Of a DNA stretch of 64,000 bases, positions 17,629-26,104 are shown piece after piece. Location: positions 29,202 through 93,201 of the forward strand of contig NZ_PSZE01000027.1 of NCBI RefSeq assembly GCF_002933465.1. Direction: 5' to 3'. The notes under the pieces are model-generated. The model was not told where the DNA came from. It searched no databases and was given only the letters and a program-made list of their open reading frames with translations. Position numbers and translations under genes: made by a program. Positions within the stretch are counted from its first letter, which is position 1; each line of letters starts with the position of its first letter. Source of the DNA: Nocardia nova (GTDB lineage Bacteria; Actinomycetota; Actinomycetes; Mycobacteriales; Mycobacteriaceae).

Positions 17629-18543
17629 ATGACCGAACCACAATCACCGCTCGTCCAGCGAAGACCGGTGTGGCAGCAAAGACTGCTCGACCGGATCCAG
17701 GACTTGTCCGACGACCGCGCCCGGCTCCTGCGCGAGGGCTACGACACGCCGCCCGGGGCGGGGGAGTTGTCCATGCTGGCATGGCGCACTCAGCTGCTGC
17801 AGCTGGCGGCTGACCGCAGCGAGATCGAAGCCCGCGCGTTCGCGATCGGCATCCCGCCCGCCGAAGTTGGCGCCGCCCGAGCGGCGGGAAGCCGCGGACG
17901 CCGAGCCGACCTCAACCCCGAGCCCGGCGCCGATGCGCTGCGCGAGCACATGATGGGCTGGGTGGCCAGCGACGTATGGCAGATCCAGCACATGGCCGGG
18001 ATCGACGTCGCCCACCGGATGCGGGCGGTCACCGACGCACCCCGGTTCGAGCCCGAACCGTGGATGGTCGCTCAGTTCGAGCGCAACCTGAGCGCGTTGT
18101 GGATCCGGGCCGGCAACGTCGCCGACGCGATCGGCCTCACCGTCGACGAATCCGCCGGAATGTGGGCGCGGACCGGCAGGGACTGGCAGCGAATCCTCGA
18201 CGCCACGACACATACCTACGACAACGAAGCAGTCGAGGAACGCTGGCGCGTCTACGCCCGCCCAGGCATCGAAACCAGCGTGATACGCGATGCCACGGCC
18301 ATCACCCTGCGCCTGGACGTCGCCCTGTTCGAACAACCCGTGCGCATCCCCACGCCGCACGCCATGAAAACCGCCGCCGCAGCGGCATTCCTGTCCAGAC
18401 CGGCGACCGGTACCGACACCGTCGCCAATGCGGTCGACCGCGCTCTGCCCACCGAGGCCGACCACACCCACTGGAACACACCCACACCCACCGGCCCACC
18501 ACCGCATTCCAGCCACAACCTCGACGCCGGAACCCAGCTATGA
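17629..18543 (+). CDS. Array protein 4 of 7: helical protein with shared C-terminal motif
   Basis: 304 residues from the ATG at 17629, preferred for its AGGAGA six bases upstream; a GTG at 17563 overlapping the previous stop would add 22 residues. Shared features: WQQRLLDRIQDL start, AIGIPPAEVGAAR, ERWRVYARPGIETS and VANAVDRALP beginning 40 residues from the end, then a His/Pro-rich tail with a tryptophan. Most similar to array protein 5. Function unknown. Confidence 0.6.
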   Translation: MTEPQSPLVQRRPVWQQRLLDRIQDLSDDRARLLREGYDTPPGAGELSMLAWRTQLLQLAADRSEIEARAFAIGIPPAEVGAARAAGSRGRRADLNPEPGADALREHMMGWVASDVWQIQHMAGIDVAHRMRAVTDAPRFEPEPWMVAQFERNLSALWIRAGNVADAIGLTVDESAGMWARTGRDWQRILDATTHTYDNEAVEERWRVYARPGIETSVIRDATAITLRLDVALFEQPVRIPTPHAMKTAAAAAFLSRPATGTDTVANAVDRALPTEADHTHWNTPTPTGPPPHSSHNLDAGTQL

Positions 18544-18607
18544 CCAGCACCAGACCCATCCGAACCCGCTGACACGCAGCGTAATTTCCCGCCAAGAGGT
18601 ATCGACC

Positions 18608-19570
18608 ATGACCGAACCTGACCCCGCAGTATCGATCGAACAGTGGCAGGCGAAGTTGCTGGCCCGCATCGACCGCCTCGCGCGCGAGCACGCGACGGTG
18701 CAGGCACGCGGCTTCGGCGGCTACGCCGGCACCGACGGCACGCCCGAACAAGAGTGGCGCTCGCATCTGGACGCGTTGGAAGCCGAACGCGAAACCACCG
18801 AGCAACTGGCCATCGAGCTCGGCATCCCGCCCCAATGGGTCGACCGCGCCCGAACCAACGGTGTCGAAGCAGCCGAACTCCCCACGCCCACAACCGAAAT
18901 TGCGCAGGCTGTCGCGCCTCCGAGCCCAGCAGCCGGGATACCCGAGGCCTCCGCGTCGGCGTCGAAGCAGTTGTTCATCGATATGGCTGTCGTCGATGTG
19001 TGGCATGTGCATCGGATGGCACTGCTGTCAGCGGCGCGCGATGCCCGCCTCAGCGCCGGCCGTTTGGGGTTAGGCGCCGACCCGGTCGCCGATATGCAGT
19101 TCCACCGCACCATGAATCTGCACCATCAGCGCGCGACCGGGCTGTCCGACGCCGCGCAACTGTCGGCGCCCGAGGTCGACGCCCTATGGAACAGCCCGCA
19201 AGTCCATACCGCCCGCCAGCAGGCCGCCGCGCAGATCAACCGATGGGACGACCTGCAACTGGAATTCGAATGGCGCCGCTACACCCGACCCACAACGGAC
19301 CCAGCGTTGCCGCCCTACATCCCCGTCGACCCGGACACCGGAGCCCCGACCACCCACGCACAGGCACGCCCACCCGACCCCGACGAATTGATCGCGCGCG
19401 CCGCCGCCGCGCTCGGTATCGACCCCGAGCGCACCGACCGGCTCCCGATCCACCACGCAACCGCCATCGATATCGCTCTGCCCGAAGCCACCGCCCGTGA
19501 CTGGGCCCCCGACCCCGCCACCGCACCACCGCCAACCTCCACACGACCCGACCTCGGACCCGAACCCTGA
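18608..19570 (+). CDS. Array protein 5 of 7: helical protein with shared C-terminal motif
   Basis: 320 residues from the ATG at 18608 (AGAGG upstream); the frame is open further upstream, but that stretch reads as the antiphase of array gene 4. WQAKLLARIDRL, ELGIPPQWVDRAR, EWRRYTRPTTDP and ATAIDIALPEA starting 37 residues from the end. The pairing with array protein 4 in the first 90 residues is clear by eye. Function unknown. Confidence 0.6.
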   Translation: MTEPDPAVSIEQWQAKLLARIDRLAREHATVQARGFGGYAGTDGTPEQEWRSHLDALEAERETTEQLAIELGIPPQWVDRARTNGVEAAELPTPTTEIAQAVAPPSPAAGIPEASASASKQLFIDMAVVDVWHVHRMALLSAARDARLSAGRLGLGADPVADMQFHRTMNLHHQRATGLSDAAQLSAPEVDALWNSPQVHTARQQAAAQINRWDDLQLEFEWRRYTRPTTDPALPPYIPVDPDTGAPTTHAQARPPDPDELIARAAAALGIDPERTDRLPIHHATAIDIALPEATARDWAPDPATAPPPTSTRPDLGPEP

Positions 19571-19706
19571 CCGCCGCACCGCCAACTCCCGGTGATGGCG
19601 CTGGCGCCGCCCTCACTTCAAACCCGATTCCACCCCGATACCGCGAGGACATCCCGTCACGCCACGACCACCGGTCGCGGCCCGCTTCACCAGAAGGCGG
19701 AACACG

Positions 19707-20588
19707 ATGTCCGAAAACACATTCCCACCATCGAATCCTCACGGCGTCAACGCCGCCCCCGCAGCGAGCCCACCTCTCTCCGGAGCAGCGGCCTCTCCTC
19801 CGGTACCCGCGACAGCGTTTCGATCCCGCACCGTAGCCAGCCCGCTGGCCGTCCGGTTCGGCCCAGACGACCCCGACGCGGTGCGCGCGACCGCACTGCG
19901 CGCCGTGCAGGACTCGATGAAGCGCTACATCGACTGGCAACAGCACCCGGCCCCCGACACCACCACCGCGGGTTCCGGCGAGTGGCGGCTGACCGCGATC
20001 AACGGCATCGAAGACGACCTACGCCGCGCCTACCTCGACGCCGTCCACGGCGGGGTGCCGATCAGCGACATCGACACCGCCCACGACCTCGGACTGGCCG
20101 GTGTCGGGTGGGACCAGCAACCGGCTCACCCGCTGCTGGGACGGCTCGAACATCTCGCCCACGCACTCACCCTCGCTGAGGCCCGCGCCGGCACCGACCG
20201 TACCCGGATACGCGACCTCGAACACGAACTCGCCCAAGCCAACGCGCGCATCGAAGCCCTGTCCGAAGACCTCGCACACGCGCGCAACACCATCGCCAAG
20301 CAGACCGAGGAACTGGTCGACGCCGAATGGCTGACCGGCGACCGACACCACAACACCCAACCAGGCCCGCAACCCGCCCGCGCACTCGCCCGCATGAACA
20401 CCGAACTGGCGCTGGCCAACGAGATCGACGCCCTGCAACGCGGACCGGCGACCGACACCAGCGGCGGGATCAATACAGCGATCGACAACGCACTGCCCAG
20501 CCACCCCGACTACTGGCCCGAAACCACCGACCCCGACACCGGGCCACCGCCAGCCACGTCGGATCACGGGCCGGAGGTAGAGCTGTGA
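19707..20588 (+). CDS. Array protein 6 of 7: coiled-coil protein with shared C-terminal motif
   Basis: 293 residues. Low-complexity N-terminus (1-45), a helical part with the array-like HGGVPISDIDTAHDLG, then HPLLGRLEHLA and a coiled coil (about 155-210, LEHELAQANARIEALSEDL). The C-terminal INTAIDNALPSHPDYWPE begins 39 residues from the end. The last residues PEVEL carry the ribosome binding site of the next gene. Function unknown; the coiled coil suggests oligomerisation. Confidence 0.6.
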   Translation: MSENTFPPSNPHGVNAAPAASPPLSGAAASPPVPATAFRSRTVASPLAVRFGPDDPDAVRATALRAVQDSMKRYIDWQQHPAPDTTTAGSGEWRLTAINGIEDDLRRAYLDAVHGGVPISDIDTAHDLGLAGVGWDQQPAHPLLGRLEHLAHALTLAEARAGTDRTRIRDLEHELAQANARIEALSEDLAHARNTIAKQTEELVDAEWLTGDRHHNTQPGPQPARALARMNTELALANEIDALQRGPATDTSGGINTAIDNALPSHPDYWPETTDPDTGPPPATSDHGPEVEL

Positions 20589-21847
20589 CCACTCTGGACG
20601 AGCCGCTGGGGTTCACCAACCCCGACTACTACCACGACGCTGCCTCGCACACCGAGAGGCAGCTGCGCGCCGACTTCGCCCGCTACTACCAGCTGCGCGA
20701 GATCGCGCCCTCCGCCGCCACTGCCGAGGCACGAGCCGAATTCAACTCCCGCGCTGATGAGTTGGCGATCCGTTGGGCGCGGCACGAGTCCGAACACTGG
20801 CGCGGCACCTGGGCGGGACTGCAACGAGTCGTGGCCGGATGGCGAACCCAACCGGAGATCGCGCGCCGCAACTACGACCAAATCGCGCGCGCCCGCGCTA
20901 CCGGCGAGGTAGCGATCGACGACGACATCTGGCGCACCCTGCAACAAGCCCGCCTGATCACTGGGCACGGCACCGGCACGATCACCGGCTCCACCCAAGA
21001 CGCCGCCCGCCGCTACCCCTACCTGCAACCCAACATGGGCGCCACCGCGGCGCCGACGACGCGAGCGGACAACGAGATCGATCGCCGCAGCGCGGTCGAA
21101 CGCACGCTGGGCGCACCCAGAAATCCGGCAGTCGCGTTGCCGAGCCTCGCGAAGGTCGACGCGGTCATCGCCGACACCGACGAACTGCTCGAGACCGAGG
21201 AAACAGCAGCCGATCTCGACGACGGCCGCGATGCACGAAAAATGCTGCTGCCCCGGGCAGTTCGCGATGCACCGATCTCGGCCGACTACAGCGACACCGA
21301 AACATGGCAACGCCGCCACGCCGATGCCCTGCGAGAAGTGCAGGATCTCGCGGCCGAGCACAGCACCGTCGCCGACGGGCTCAACGGAATCGACGACCAA
21401 GCCCGTATCGCCCGGCTCGACCGATTGCGGGCCGGGCTGAGCGCCGCGCGACGCGACGCTCTCGCCGTCGGACTCACCGACGACCAGGTACACACCGCAT
21501 ACACCACCGGCCGCGACGGAACCTACTGGGCCACACAACCATCCGATCCCCATTTGGGACGTATCGCCCAACTCCTCGAACACCGCGACACCGCCCGCGC
21601 CGCCGCCGACTCCTACCGAACCCAGCTCACCGGAACAATTGCCGCCCAGCCAGATCCCAGCCTCACCACGACAGAAACGGCCATGCCGGTCACTCACAGC
21701 ACTTCCGACGTAAGGACAGGTGCTGCGACCAGCAGTGCGGTCGACACCGCACTTCCCGACCCCCAGTCCGGCGAATGGGCCCCCGCCGCTTCCGAGGCGG
21801 CCGCGAAAGAGATTGTTGCCCAAGCTGATCGCGAGGTGAGCTTGTGA
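20585..21847 (+). CDS. Array protein 7 of 7: helical protein with shared C-terminal motif
   Basis: 420 residues from the GTG overlapping the previous stop; earlier in-frame starts lie inside array gene 6. The longest member. The N-terminal half (RHESEHWRGTWAGLQRVVAG) is unlike the others. The C-terminal half has AVGLTDDQVHTAYTTGRDG and DPHLGRIAQLLEH, parallel to array protein 6, and SSAVDTALPDPQSGEW begins 38 residues from the end. The tail ends REVSL with the same SD-like coding. Function unknown. Confidence 0.6.
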   Translation: MTTLDEPLGFTNPDYYHDAASHTERQLRADFARYYQLREIAPSAATAEARAEFNSRADELAIRWARHESEHWRGTWAGLQRVVAGWRTQPEIARRNYDQIARARATGEVAIDDDIWRTLQQARLITGHGTGTITGSTQDAARRYPYLQPNMGATAAPTTRADNEIDRRSAVERTLGAPRNPAVALPSLAKVDAVIADTDELLETEETAADLDDGRDARKMLLPRAVRDAPISADYSDTETWQRRHADALREVQDLAAEHSTVADGLNGIDDQARIARLDRLRAGLSAARRDALAVGLTDDQVHTAYTTGRDGTYWATQPSDPHLGRIAQLLEHRDTARAAADSYRTQLTGTIAAQPDPSLTTTETAMPVTHSTSDVRTGAATSSAVDTALPDPQSGEWAPAASEAAAKEIVAQADREVSL

Positions 21848-21863
21848 ATCACCTCGGCCACGG

Positions 21864-21894
21864 TTATGCACAGGCATTCACAACGTTATCCCCA
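21864..21894 (+). promoter_or_regulatory. Two DnaA-box-like 9-mers upstream of the coupling protein gene
   Basis: TTATGCACA (21864-21872) and TTATCCCCA (21886-21894) each differ by one base from TTATCCACA. They lie in the short 67-base gap between array gene 7 and the VirD4-like gene, the most AT-rich spot nearby. Two such matches could be chance; no replication gene adjoins. Confidence 0.25.
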
Positions 21895-21914
21895 GTCTGG
21901 GTGAGGGCAGTGTG

Positions 21915-23765
21915 ATGGCGCGGCAGACGCGGCGCCGCACCACCGGAGGATTGGCCGAGGAAACCTGGCTGCTGCTCATAGCCCTCGGTCTCATTGGGTT
22001 GGCGCTGCTCGCATGGGCGGCCCTGTCGGCCGGAAGCTGGTGCGCCGGACTGCCTGTCACCGCCCACCCAGTCGCCGCGCTACTGCAGGTGATGGCCGGC
22101 CGGCATCGCTGGCCGTGGCAATCCAGCGTAGTCATGGCGATAGCGCTGGCGGCCATCGGCGCGTTCGCGACCGTATCTCGCAGGCGGTGGGCATCGGTGC
22201 GGCGCAGCGACATCGACCGCGCGGCACGCACGATGGTGTCCCCGCGCCAGATCTCCGCGGCGCGACAGCAGGACAACACCAGCGCCGCCGAACGGCTGCT
22301 CAAAGACGCACCAGCCCACATCCAGGCGCTGCCGGGGCCGCCGCTGGGCCGCACCGTCGTCGGCGGGATCGAGTTGTTCGTGCCGGCCGAGATGGGCGTG
22401 TTCATCGCGGCCGGGCAGCGCACCGGCAAAACGATGGCGTGGGCGATCCCGGCCGTGCTGAGCGCGTGGGGGCCGGTCCTGGCGACCTCCAACAAACCAG
22501 ACCTTTACCGGCACACCGTGTTCGGTTGCGAACAGCGTGGACGCGTGTGGCTGTGTGACCTGCAAGCCGTGACCGGGCAGCCGGTGTGCGGGTTCTGGGT
22601 CGACCTACTCGACCGCGTCCGAACATTGGCTGCCGCACGAAAGTTGGCCTCATTCTTCGTTTCCGGGGCGTCGGGGTCGGCGTCAGAACGCGCGAACGCT
22701 CGTGTCGACTCCTACTTCGACGGCGGCGCTCAAGAACTGCTGGCCTTGTACCTTCTGGCCGCCGCGTGTGTCGACGGCGACCTGCTCCACGTCGCCGAAT
22801 GGCTGTCCAGCGATCAAGACCAGACACCCATCCTGATCCTGCGCCACCACCATCACGCCCGCGCGGCACAACGCATCTCGGACGCCCAAGGCTTGTATGC
22901 GCGCCAACGCGATGGCCTGTACGACATGGCGCGCAGGTTTTTGAACGTGCTCTCCGACGAAGGCTACGCCACCATGATCACCCCACCTGCTCGCAGACGC
23001 ATCAGCGTCTACGAAACCAGCGACGCGATCGTCATCGACACCTCGCTGGCTCCGACGACGCACGACCTGCCCGAATTCAAACCCGCGAACTTCGTCACCA
23101 GCAACGACACCCTGTTCGCGTTATCGATGACCGGACCGGACTCCGCCGCCGCCCTCACCGCCGCCCTCGTCGGCCAAATCCTGGAATCAGCGCTGACCTT
23201 CGCCCGCGCACGCCCCGACGGCCGCCTCGCCGTGCCGCTGCTGGCGGTGCTCGACGAAGCGGCCAACTGCGCGCTCATCGACGCACTGCCCAGCTACTAC
23301 ACCTACGCCGCCGGATGCGGGGTCATCCTGCTGACCATCGTGCAAGTACTCGAACAAGCCGAAGACCTCTGGGGCGCAAACGGTCTGACCGTCATCCGCG
23401 CACAATCCATCGAAATCTACGGCGGCAACATCGCCACCCCCGCCTACCTCGAACAGTGGACGCGACTCGTTGACGACCACGACGTTGCCGACCACTCCCG
23501 CTCGACCGGGCCCGGTGGCACCAACCGCAGCACGAGCTGGCGCGCCGAACCCATCCTCAACGTCGCCAAACTCGCACGCCTACCCAAAGACCGAGCCCTG
23601 GTCCGCCTCCCCGGCCACGAACCGATCCTGATCGAAAAACAGTTCTGGTGGAACAACCCCACCCTTGAACCACTCGTCACCCGCTCCCTGGCCCGCTACA
23701 CCAACGCACCCACACAACCCGCGCGGCCGGAAAACGCTGGTGGCGCAGAAGAAGTCGAACTATGA
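21915..23765 (+). CDS. VirD4/TraG-like type IV coupling protein
   Basis: 616 residues from the ATG at 21915 (GAGGG seven bases upstream; a GTG three bases earlier is possible). Two N-terminal membrane helices (about 17-47 and 71-87). P-loop AAGQRTGKT (165-173), then LATSNKPDLYR, and Walker B LLAVLDEAANCA. IRAQSIEIYGG and the C-terminal LARLPKDRALVRLPGHEP are typical of TraG/VirD4-family ATPases. It links the relaxase-DNA complex or protein substrates to the channel. Its last residues EEVEL hold the ribosome binding site of the next gene. Confidence 0.85.
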   Translation: MARQTRRRTTGGLAEETWLLLIALGLIGLALLAWAALSAGSWCAGLPVTAHPVAALLQVMAGRHRWPWQSSVVMAIALAAIGAFATVSRRRWASVRRSDIDRAARTMVSPRQISAARQQDNTSAAERLLKDAPAHIQALPGPPLGRTVVGGIELFVPAEMGVFIAAGQRTGKTMAWAIPAVLSAWGPVLATSNKPDLYRHTVFGCEQRGRVWLCDLQAVTGQPVCGFWVDLLDRVRTLAAARKLASFFVSGASGSASERANARVDSYFDGGAQELLALYLLAAACVDGDLLHVAEWLSSDQDQTPILILRHHHHARAAQRISDAQGLYARQRDGLYDMARRFLNVLSDEGYATMITPPARRRISVYETSDAIVIDTSLAPTTHDLPEFKPANFVTSNDTLFALSMTGPDSAAALTAALVGQILESALTFARARPDGRLAVPLLAVLDEAANCALIDALPSYYTYAAGCGVILLTIVQVLEQAEDLWGANGLTVIRAQSIEIYGGNIATPAYLEQWTRLVDDHDVADHSRSTGPGGTNRSTSWRAEPILNVAKLARLPKDRALVRLPGHEPILIEKQFWWNNPTLEPLVTRSLARYTNAPTQPARPENAGGAEEVEL

Positions 23766-24616
23766 CCACACCAGCGACACCTGCAGCCTCACGGCACCCA
23801 CGCAAGGCACCGGCTCCCGCCTATTCGGACTTCGTCACCTTCGCCGAGCAATGGTTGTTCCCATTCATCACCGTCCGCCTCGCCGAAGCCAACCGCGAAC
23901 ACACCTGGACCTGGTGCTGCCAATGGTGGCGTCACCGCGCAGTGAGCGTGCGCATTGCTCACCTGCACCGAGCCTTCGAAGCCATGCGCGCCGACAAGAA
24001 CGCTGCCGGCCTGTCGACCCTCCTGCTGCATCACCTCGACCCCCACTTCCACGTCATCCTCGACGCCGCCAACGGCCCGCTGCACCGATGCACCCGCACC
24101 AAACACATTGGGCTGCCGTCACTGACCTACGACCTCGTGCCTCCGGGATGGTTCGCCCCCACAAGCAAATCCGACACCGAGTCCAGTGCCAGAAAGCCGT
24201 TCCGGTTCGGCCACTACGCCGACTTCGTGGAGCAATGGCTGCTGCCGGTCACCGCCGTCCGCATCGCCGCCAACCACCGCGAAGACCAATACACATGGTG
24301 TCGGCGATGGTGGGACCACCGCAGCGTCGCCGTACGCTTCGCCGCCCTACACGTAGTGTTCGAAGCCGCTCGCATCGCTGAGGATGGCTCTGCCATGTCG
24401 ACACTGTTCGTCTCACACATCGACCCACACTTCCGGTACATCCTCGACGCCGCCAACGGACCGCTGCATCGCTGCACCCCCGACCACCACACACCCGAAA
24501 CCGGACTACCCACAGCCGACGTTGCCACCAACTGGTTCACCCCACCCGGAAACTCCACCCCTGTGGAAGAACTCGGATTCGGTCCAGACTTTCGGCACCG
24601 CAGACAACAGCAGTGA
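23762..24616 (+). CDS. Protein with two tandem DUF4913 domains
   Basis: 284 residues. Two copies of the DUF4913 pattern (about 22-110 and 149-242): FVE-QWL, W-CxxWWxHRxVxxR, a DPHF segment and ILDAANGPLHRCT. The paired Trp, Cys and His residues suggest a small, perhaps metal-binding, fold. The DNA of the two GPLHRCT blocks (about 24059-24094 and 24443-24478) is nearly identical, so the duplication may be recent or kept by gene conversion. Coupled to the VirD4-like gene by ATGA; such proteins often accompany actinobacterial conjugation genes. Confidence 0.75.
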   Translation: MTTPATPAASRHPRKAPAPAYSDFVTFAEQWLFPFITVRLAEANREHTWTWCCQWWRHRAVSVRIAHLHRAFEAMRADKNAAGLSTLLLHHLDPHFHVILDAANGPLHRCTRTKHIGLPSLTYDLVPPGWFAPTSKSDTESSARKPFRFGHYADFVEQWLLPVTAVRIAANHREDQYTWCRRWWDHRSVAVRFAALHVVFEAARIAEDGSAMSTLFVSHIDPHFRYILDAANGPLHRCTPDHHTPETGLPTADVATNWFTPPGNSTPVEELGFGPDFRHRRQQQ

Positions 24617-24787
24617 ATGGTTGGCACTGCTCTGGTTCCTGGTGTAACGCTGGTGCTCGAGTTCGGCCTCGACGAGTGGGAGCCGTAACCGCGCCGGCGG
24701 AAAGCCCAACGGCTCCGTCGGATCCAAGCCGCGATAGGACCAGGCGGGGCGTTCCAGGTGCAACAGAATGAGTCTCGTTGTTGTCAC
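24506..24787 (-). CDS. Short unknown ORF coupled to the DUF397-like gene, possibly truncated
   Basis: 93 codons starting with a GTG that overlaps the stop of the DUF397-like gene (GTGA), so it reads as the next gene of that minus-strand operon. The first about 55 residues (LILLHLERPAWSYRGLDP) look protein-like. The last 36 codons run antisense over the end of the DUF4913 gene and look arbitrary. The real coding part may have been cut at a junction near 24617, between the conjugation operon and the cargo. Confidence 0.35.
   Translation of the reverse strand: MTTTRLILLHLERPAWSYRGLDPTEPLGFPPARLRLPLVEAELEHQRYTRNQSSANHSLLLSAVPKVWTESEFFHRGGVSGWGEPVGGNVGCG
24679..24716 (-). terminator. Inverted repeat between convergent transcription units
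   Basis: Arms GGAGCCGT (24679-24686) and ACGGCTCC (24709-24716) with a 22-base loop, in the stretch where the plus-strand conjugation operon and the minus-strand regulator operon meet. No T-run follows, so termination is uncertain. It lies inside the possible truncated ORF. Confidence 0.3.
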
Positions 24788-25191
24788 GCTGCCGTTGGGA
24801 ACTGCGCGAGATCGAACTCGCCATTCCGGACACCGCTCATAAACGCGTCGAACTCATCGCAGTCGAAGTGCAGAGCGACACCGGCGTTCCAGGAATGAGG
24901 AGCCTCGTGAGCAGTGAACGTGTACCGCCCCGCCGGAGACTGCTGGATGCTTATGCACTGCCCATCGGTGCGTCCAGCGCGGAGCGCTTCCTGAAATGCA
25001 TCGAACTGCTCGTCCGAGACGACCAGCGTCTGATCCGAGGGAAGCGGTGCGCCTCGATCGGTCTCGGGCGTTGCGAGTTTATCGTCCCAGACTACGGTCC
25101 AGCCATTCTTCCGGCCTATCCGCACGCATGAGTTCCCACCCGCGCTGCGCGCTGCTTTGACACAGTCGCGGGCGGTGAAGATGGGGAGCAT
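24784..25191 (-). CDS. DUF397-like small regulator partner, two repeats
   Basis: 135 residues from the ATG at 25191 (GAGAGGA seven bases upstream). Residues about 1-65 and 70-130 each resemble DUF397 (GNSCVRIGRKNG ... VVSDEQFDAFQEALRAG; and ALHFDCDEFDAFMSGVRNGEFD). DUF397 proteins of actinomycetes are usually encoded beside HTH/DUF5753 regulators and control development or secondary metabolism, as seen here. The double form is less common. Confidence 0.65.
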   Translation of the reverse strand: MLPIFTARDCVKAARSAGGNSCVRIGRKNGWTVVWDDKLATPETDRGAPLPSDQTLVVSDEQFDAFQEALRAGRTDGQCISIQQSPAGRYTFTAHEAPHSWNAGVALHFDCDEFDAFMSGVRNGEFDLAQFPTAA

Positions 25192-25254
25192 TTCGGTTCC
25201 TCTCGTTATAACTCTGTTCAGCCTGTATAGCCTCAATCGTCGCGAATCTGGCGA

Positions 25255-26082
25255 TTACGGTCGTCGTCCGACTGCGGCGAAATTGCATGGGCGCGCGGGA
25301 TCGTCCTGGTATACAGGACCGTCTGGCTGCCAGTCCGTGGCGTAGGTGACACCTGGAGGGGATATCACGGTGAAGCCGTCGAAGAATCTGGTGAAGGTTG
25401 CACGGTCTCGCAGGTGGACCGGATCCGATGTGGCTTGGTAGAGAGCTGCCGCGGCGGCGACTTGTTTCTTGGTGTCTTCGTCGGCGTCTTCGAGGGAGAC
25501 GTGGGTGGCGGCGAAGTAGCTTCCGCGTGGGAGTCGGTCTCGGATATCGGCGACCAGCCGGTGAGGGTCGCTGGCGTCGGGAACGAAGGGGAGAACGGAG
25601 ACGATCAGCAGGCCAACGGGCTCGTCGGTATCGAGTAGCCGGCGTGAGTCCGGGTGGTCGATGATGCTGGCGGGGTCGCTCAAATCGCCTTCGACGATCG
25701 CCGTCTTTTCCAGGGAGTTCTCTCGCCGCAGAAGTTGGTGTGCGCGCGCGACTGCATCGAGGTCTTTGTCGACATAGACCACGCGAGCGTCTGGAGCGAT
25801 GCTTCGTGCGACTTCGTGTGTGTTGCCGCCGGTCGGTAAGCCTGAGCCGATATCGAGGAACTGGCGTATGCCTTTTGCGGCCATGAACCTGACGGCTCGG
25901 GCGAGAAAGGCACGGTTGTGCAGTGCCCAGGTGTGCAGGAACGGCAGTTCGTCGTACACCTTGTCGGCGAAGATCTGGTCGTTGCGGTAGACCGGCTCAC
26001 CGGTGAGGTAGTAGTGGTACAGACGCGCCGATGTCGGTGTGCCTGTGTCGACTTCCCTGGCCCGAAAGTCGTACTCGGCCAT
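25255..26082 (-). CDS. DUF574-family SAM-dependent methyltransferase
   Basis: 275 residues. FLDIGSGLPTGGNTHEVA (75-92) is the SAM-binding motif I in the form typical of DUF574 (PF04672). VVYVDKDLDAV follows as the acidic loop. The N-terminal TPTSARLYHYYLTGEP is also family-typical. These proteins are abundant in actinomycetes next to HTH and DUF397 genes; their substrates are mostly unknown. SD AAGGGGA lies before the start. Middle gene of a three-gene minus-strand operon. Confidence 0.8.
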   Translation of the reverse strand: MAEYDFRAREVDTGTPTSARLYHYYLTGEPVYRNDQIFADKVYDELPFLHTWALHNRAFLARAVRFMAAKGIRQFLDIGSGLPTGGNTHEVARSIAPDARVVYVDKDLDAVARAHQLLRRENSLEKTAIVEGDLSDPASIIDHPDSRRLLDTDEPVGLLIVSVLPFVPDASDPHRLVADIRDRLPRGSYFAATHVSLEDADEDTKKQVAAAAALYQATSDPVHLRDRATFTRFFDGFTVISPPGVTYATDWQPDGPVYQDDPARPCNFAAVGRRP

Positions 26083-26104
26083 GGGTTCCCCTTCGTAGAT
26101 GGTG

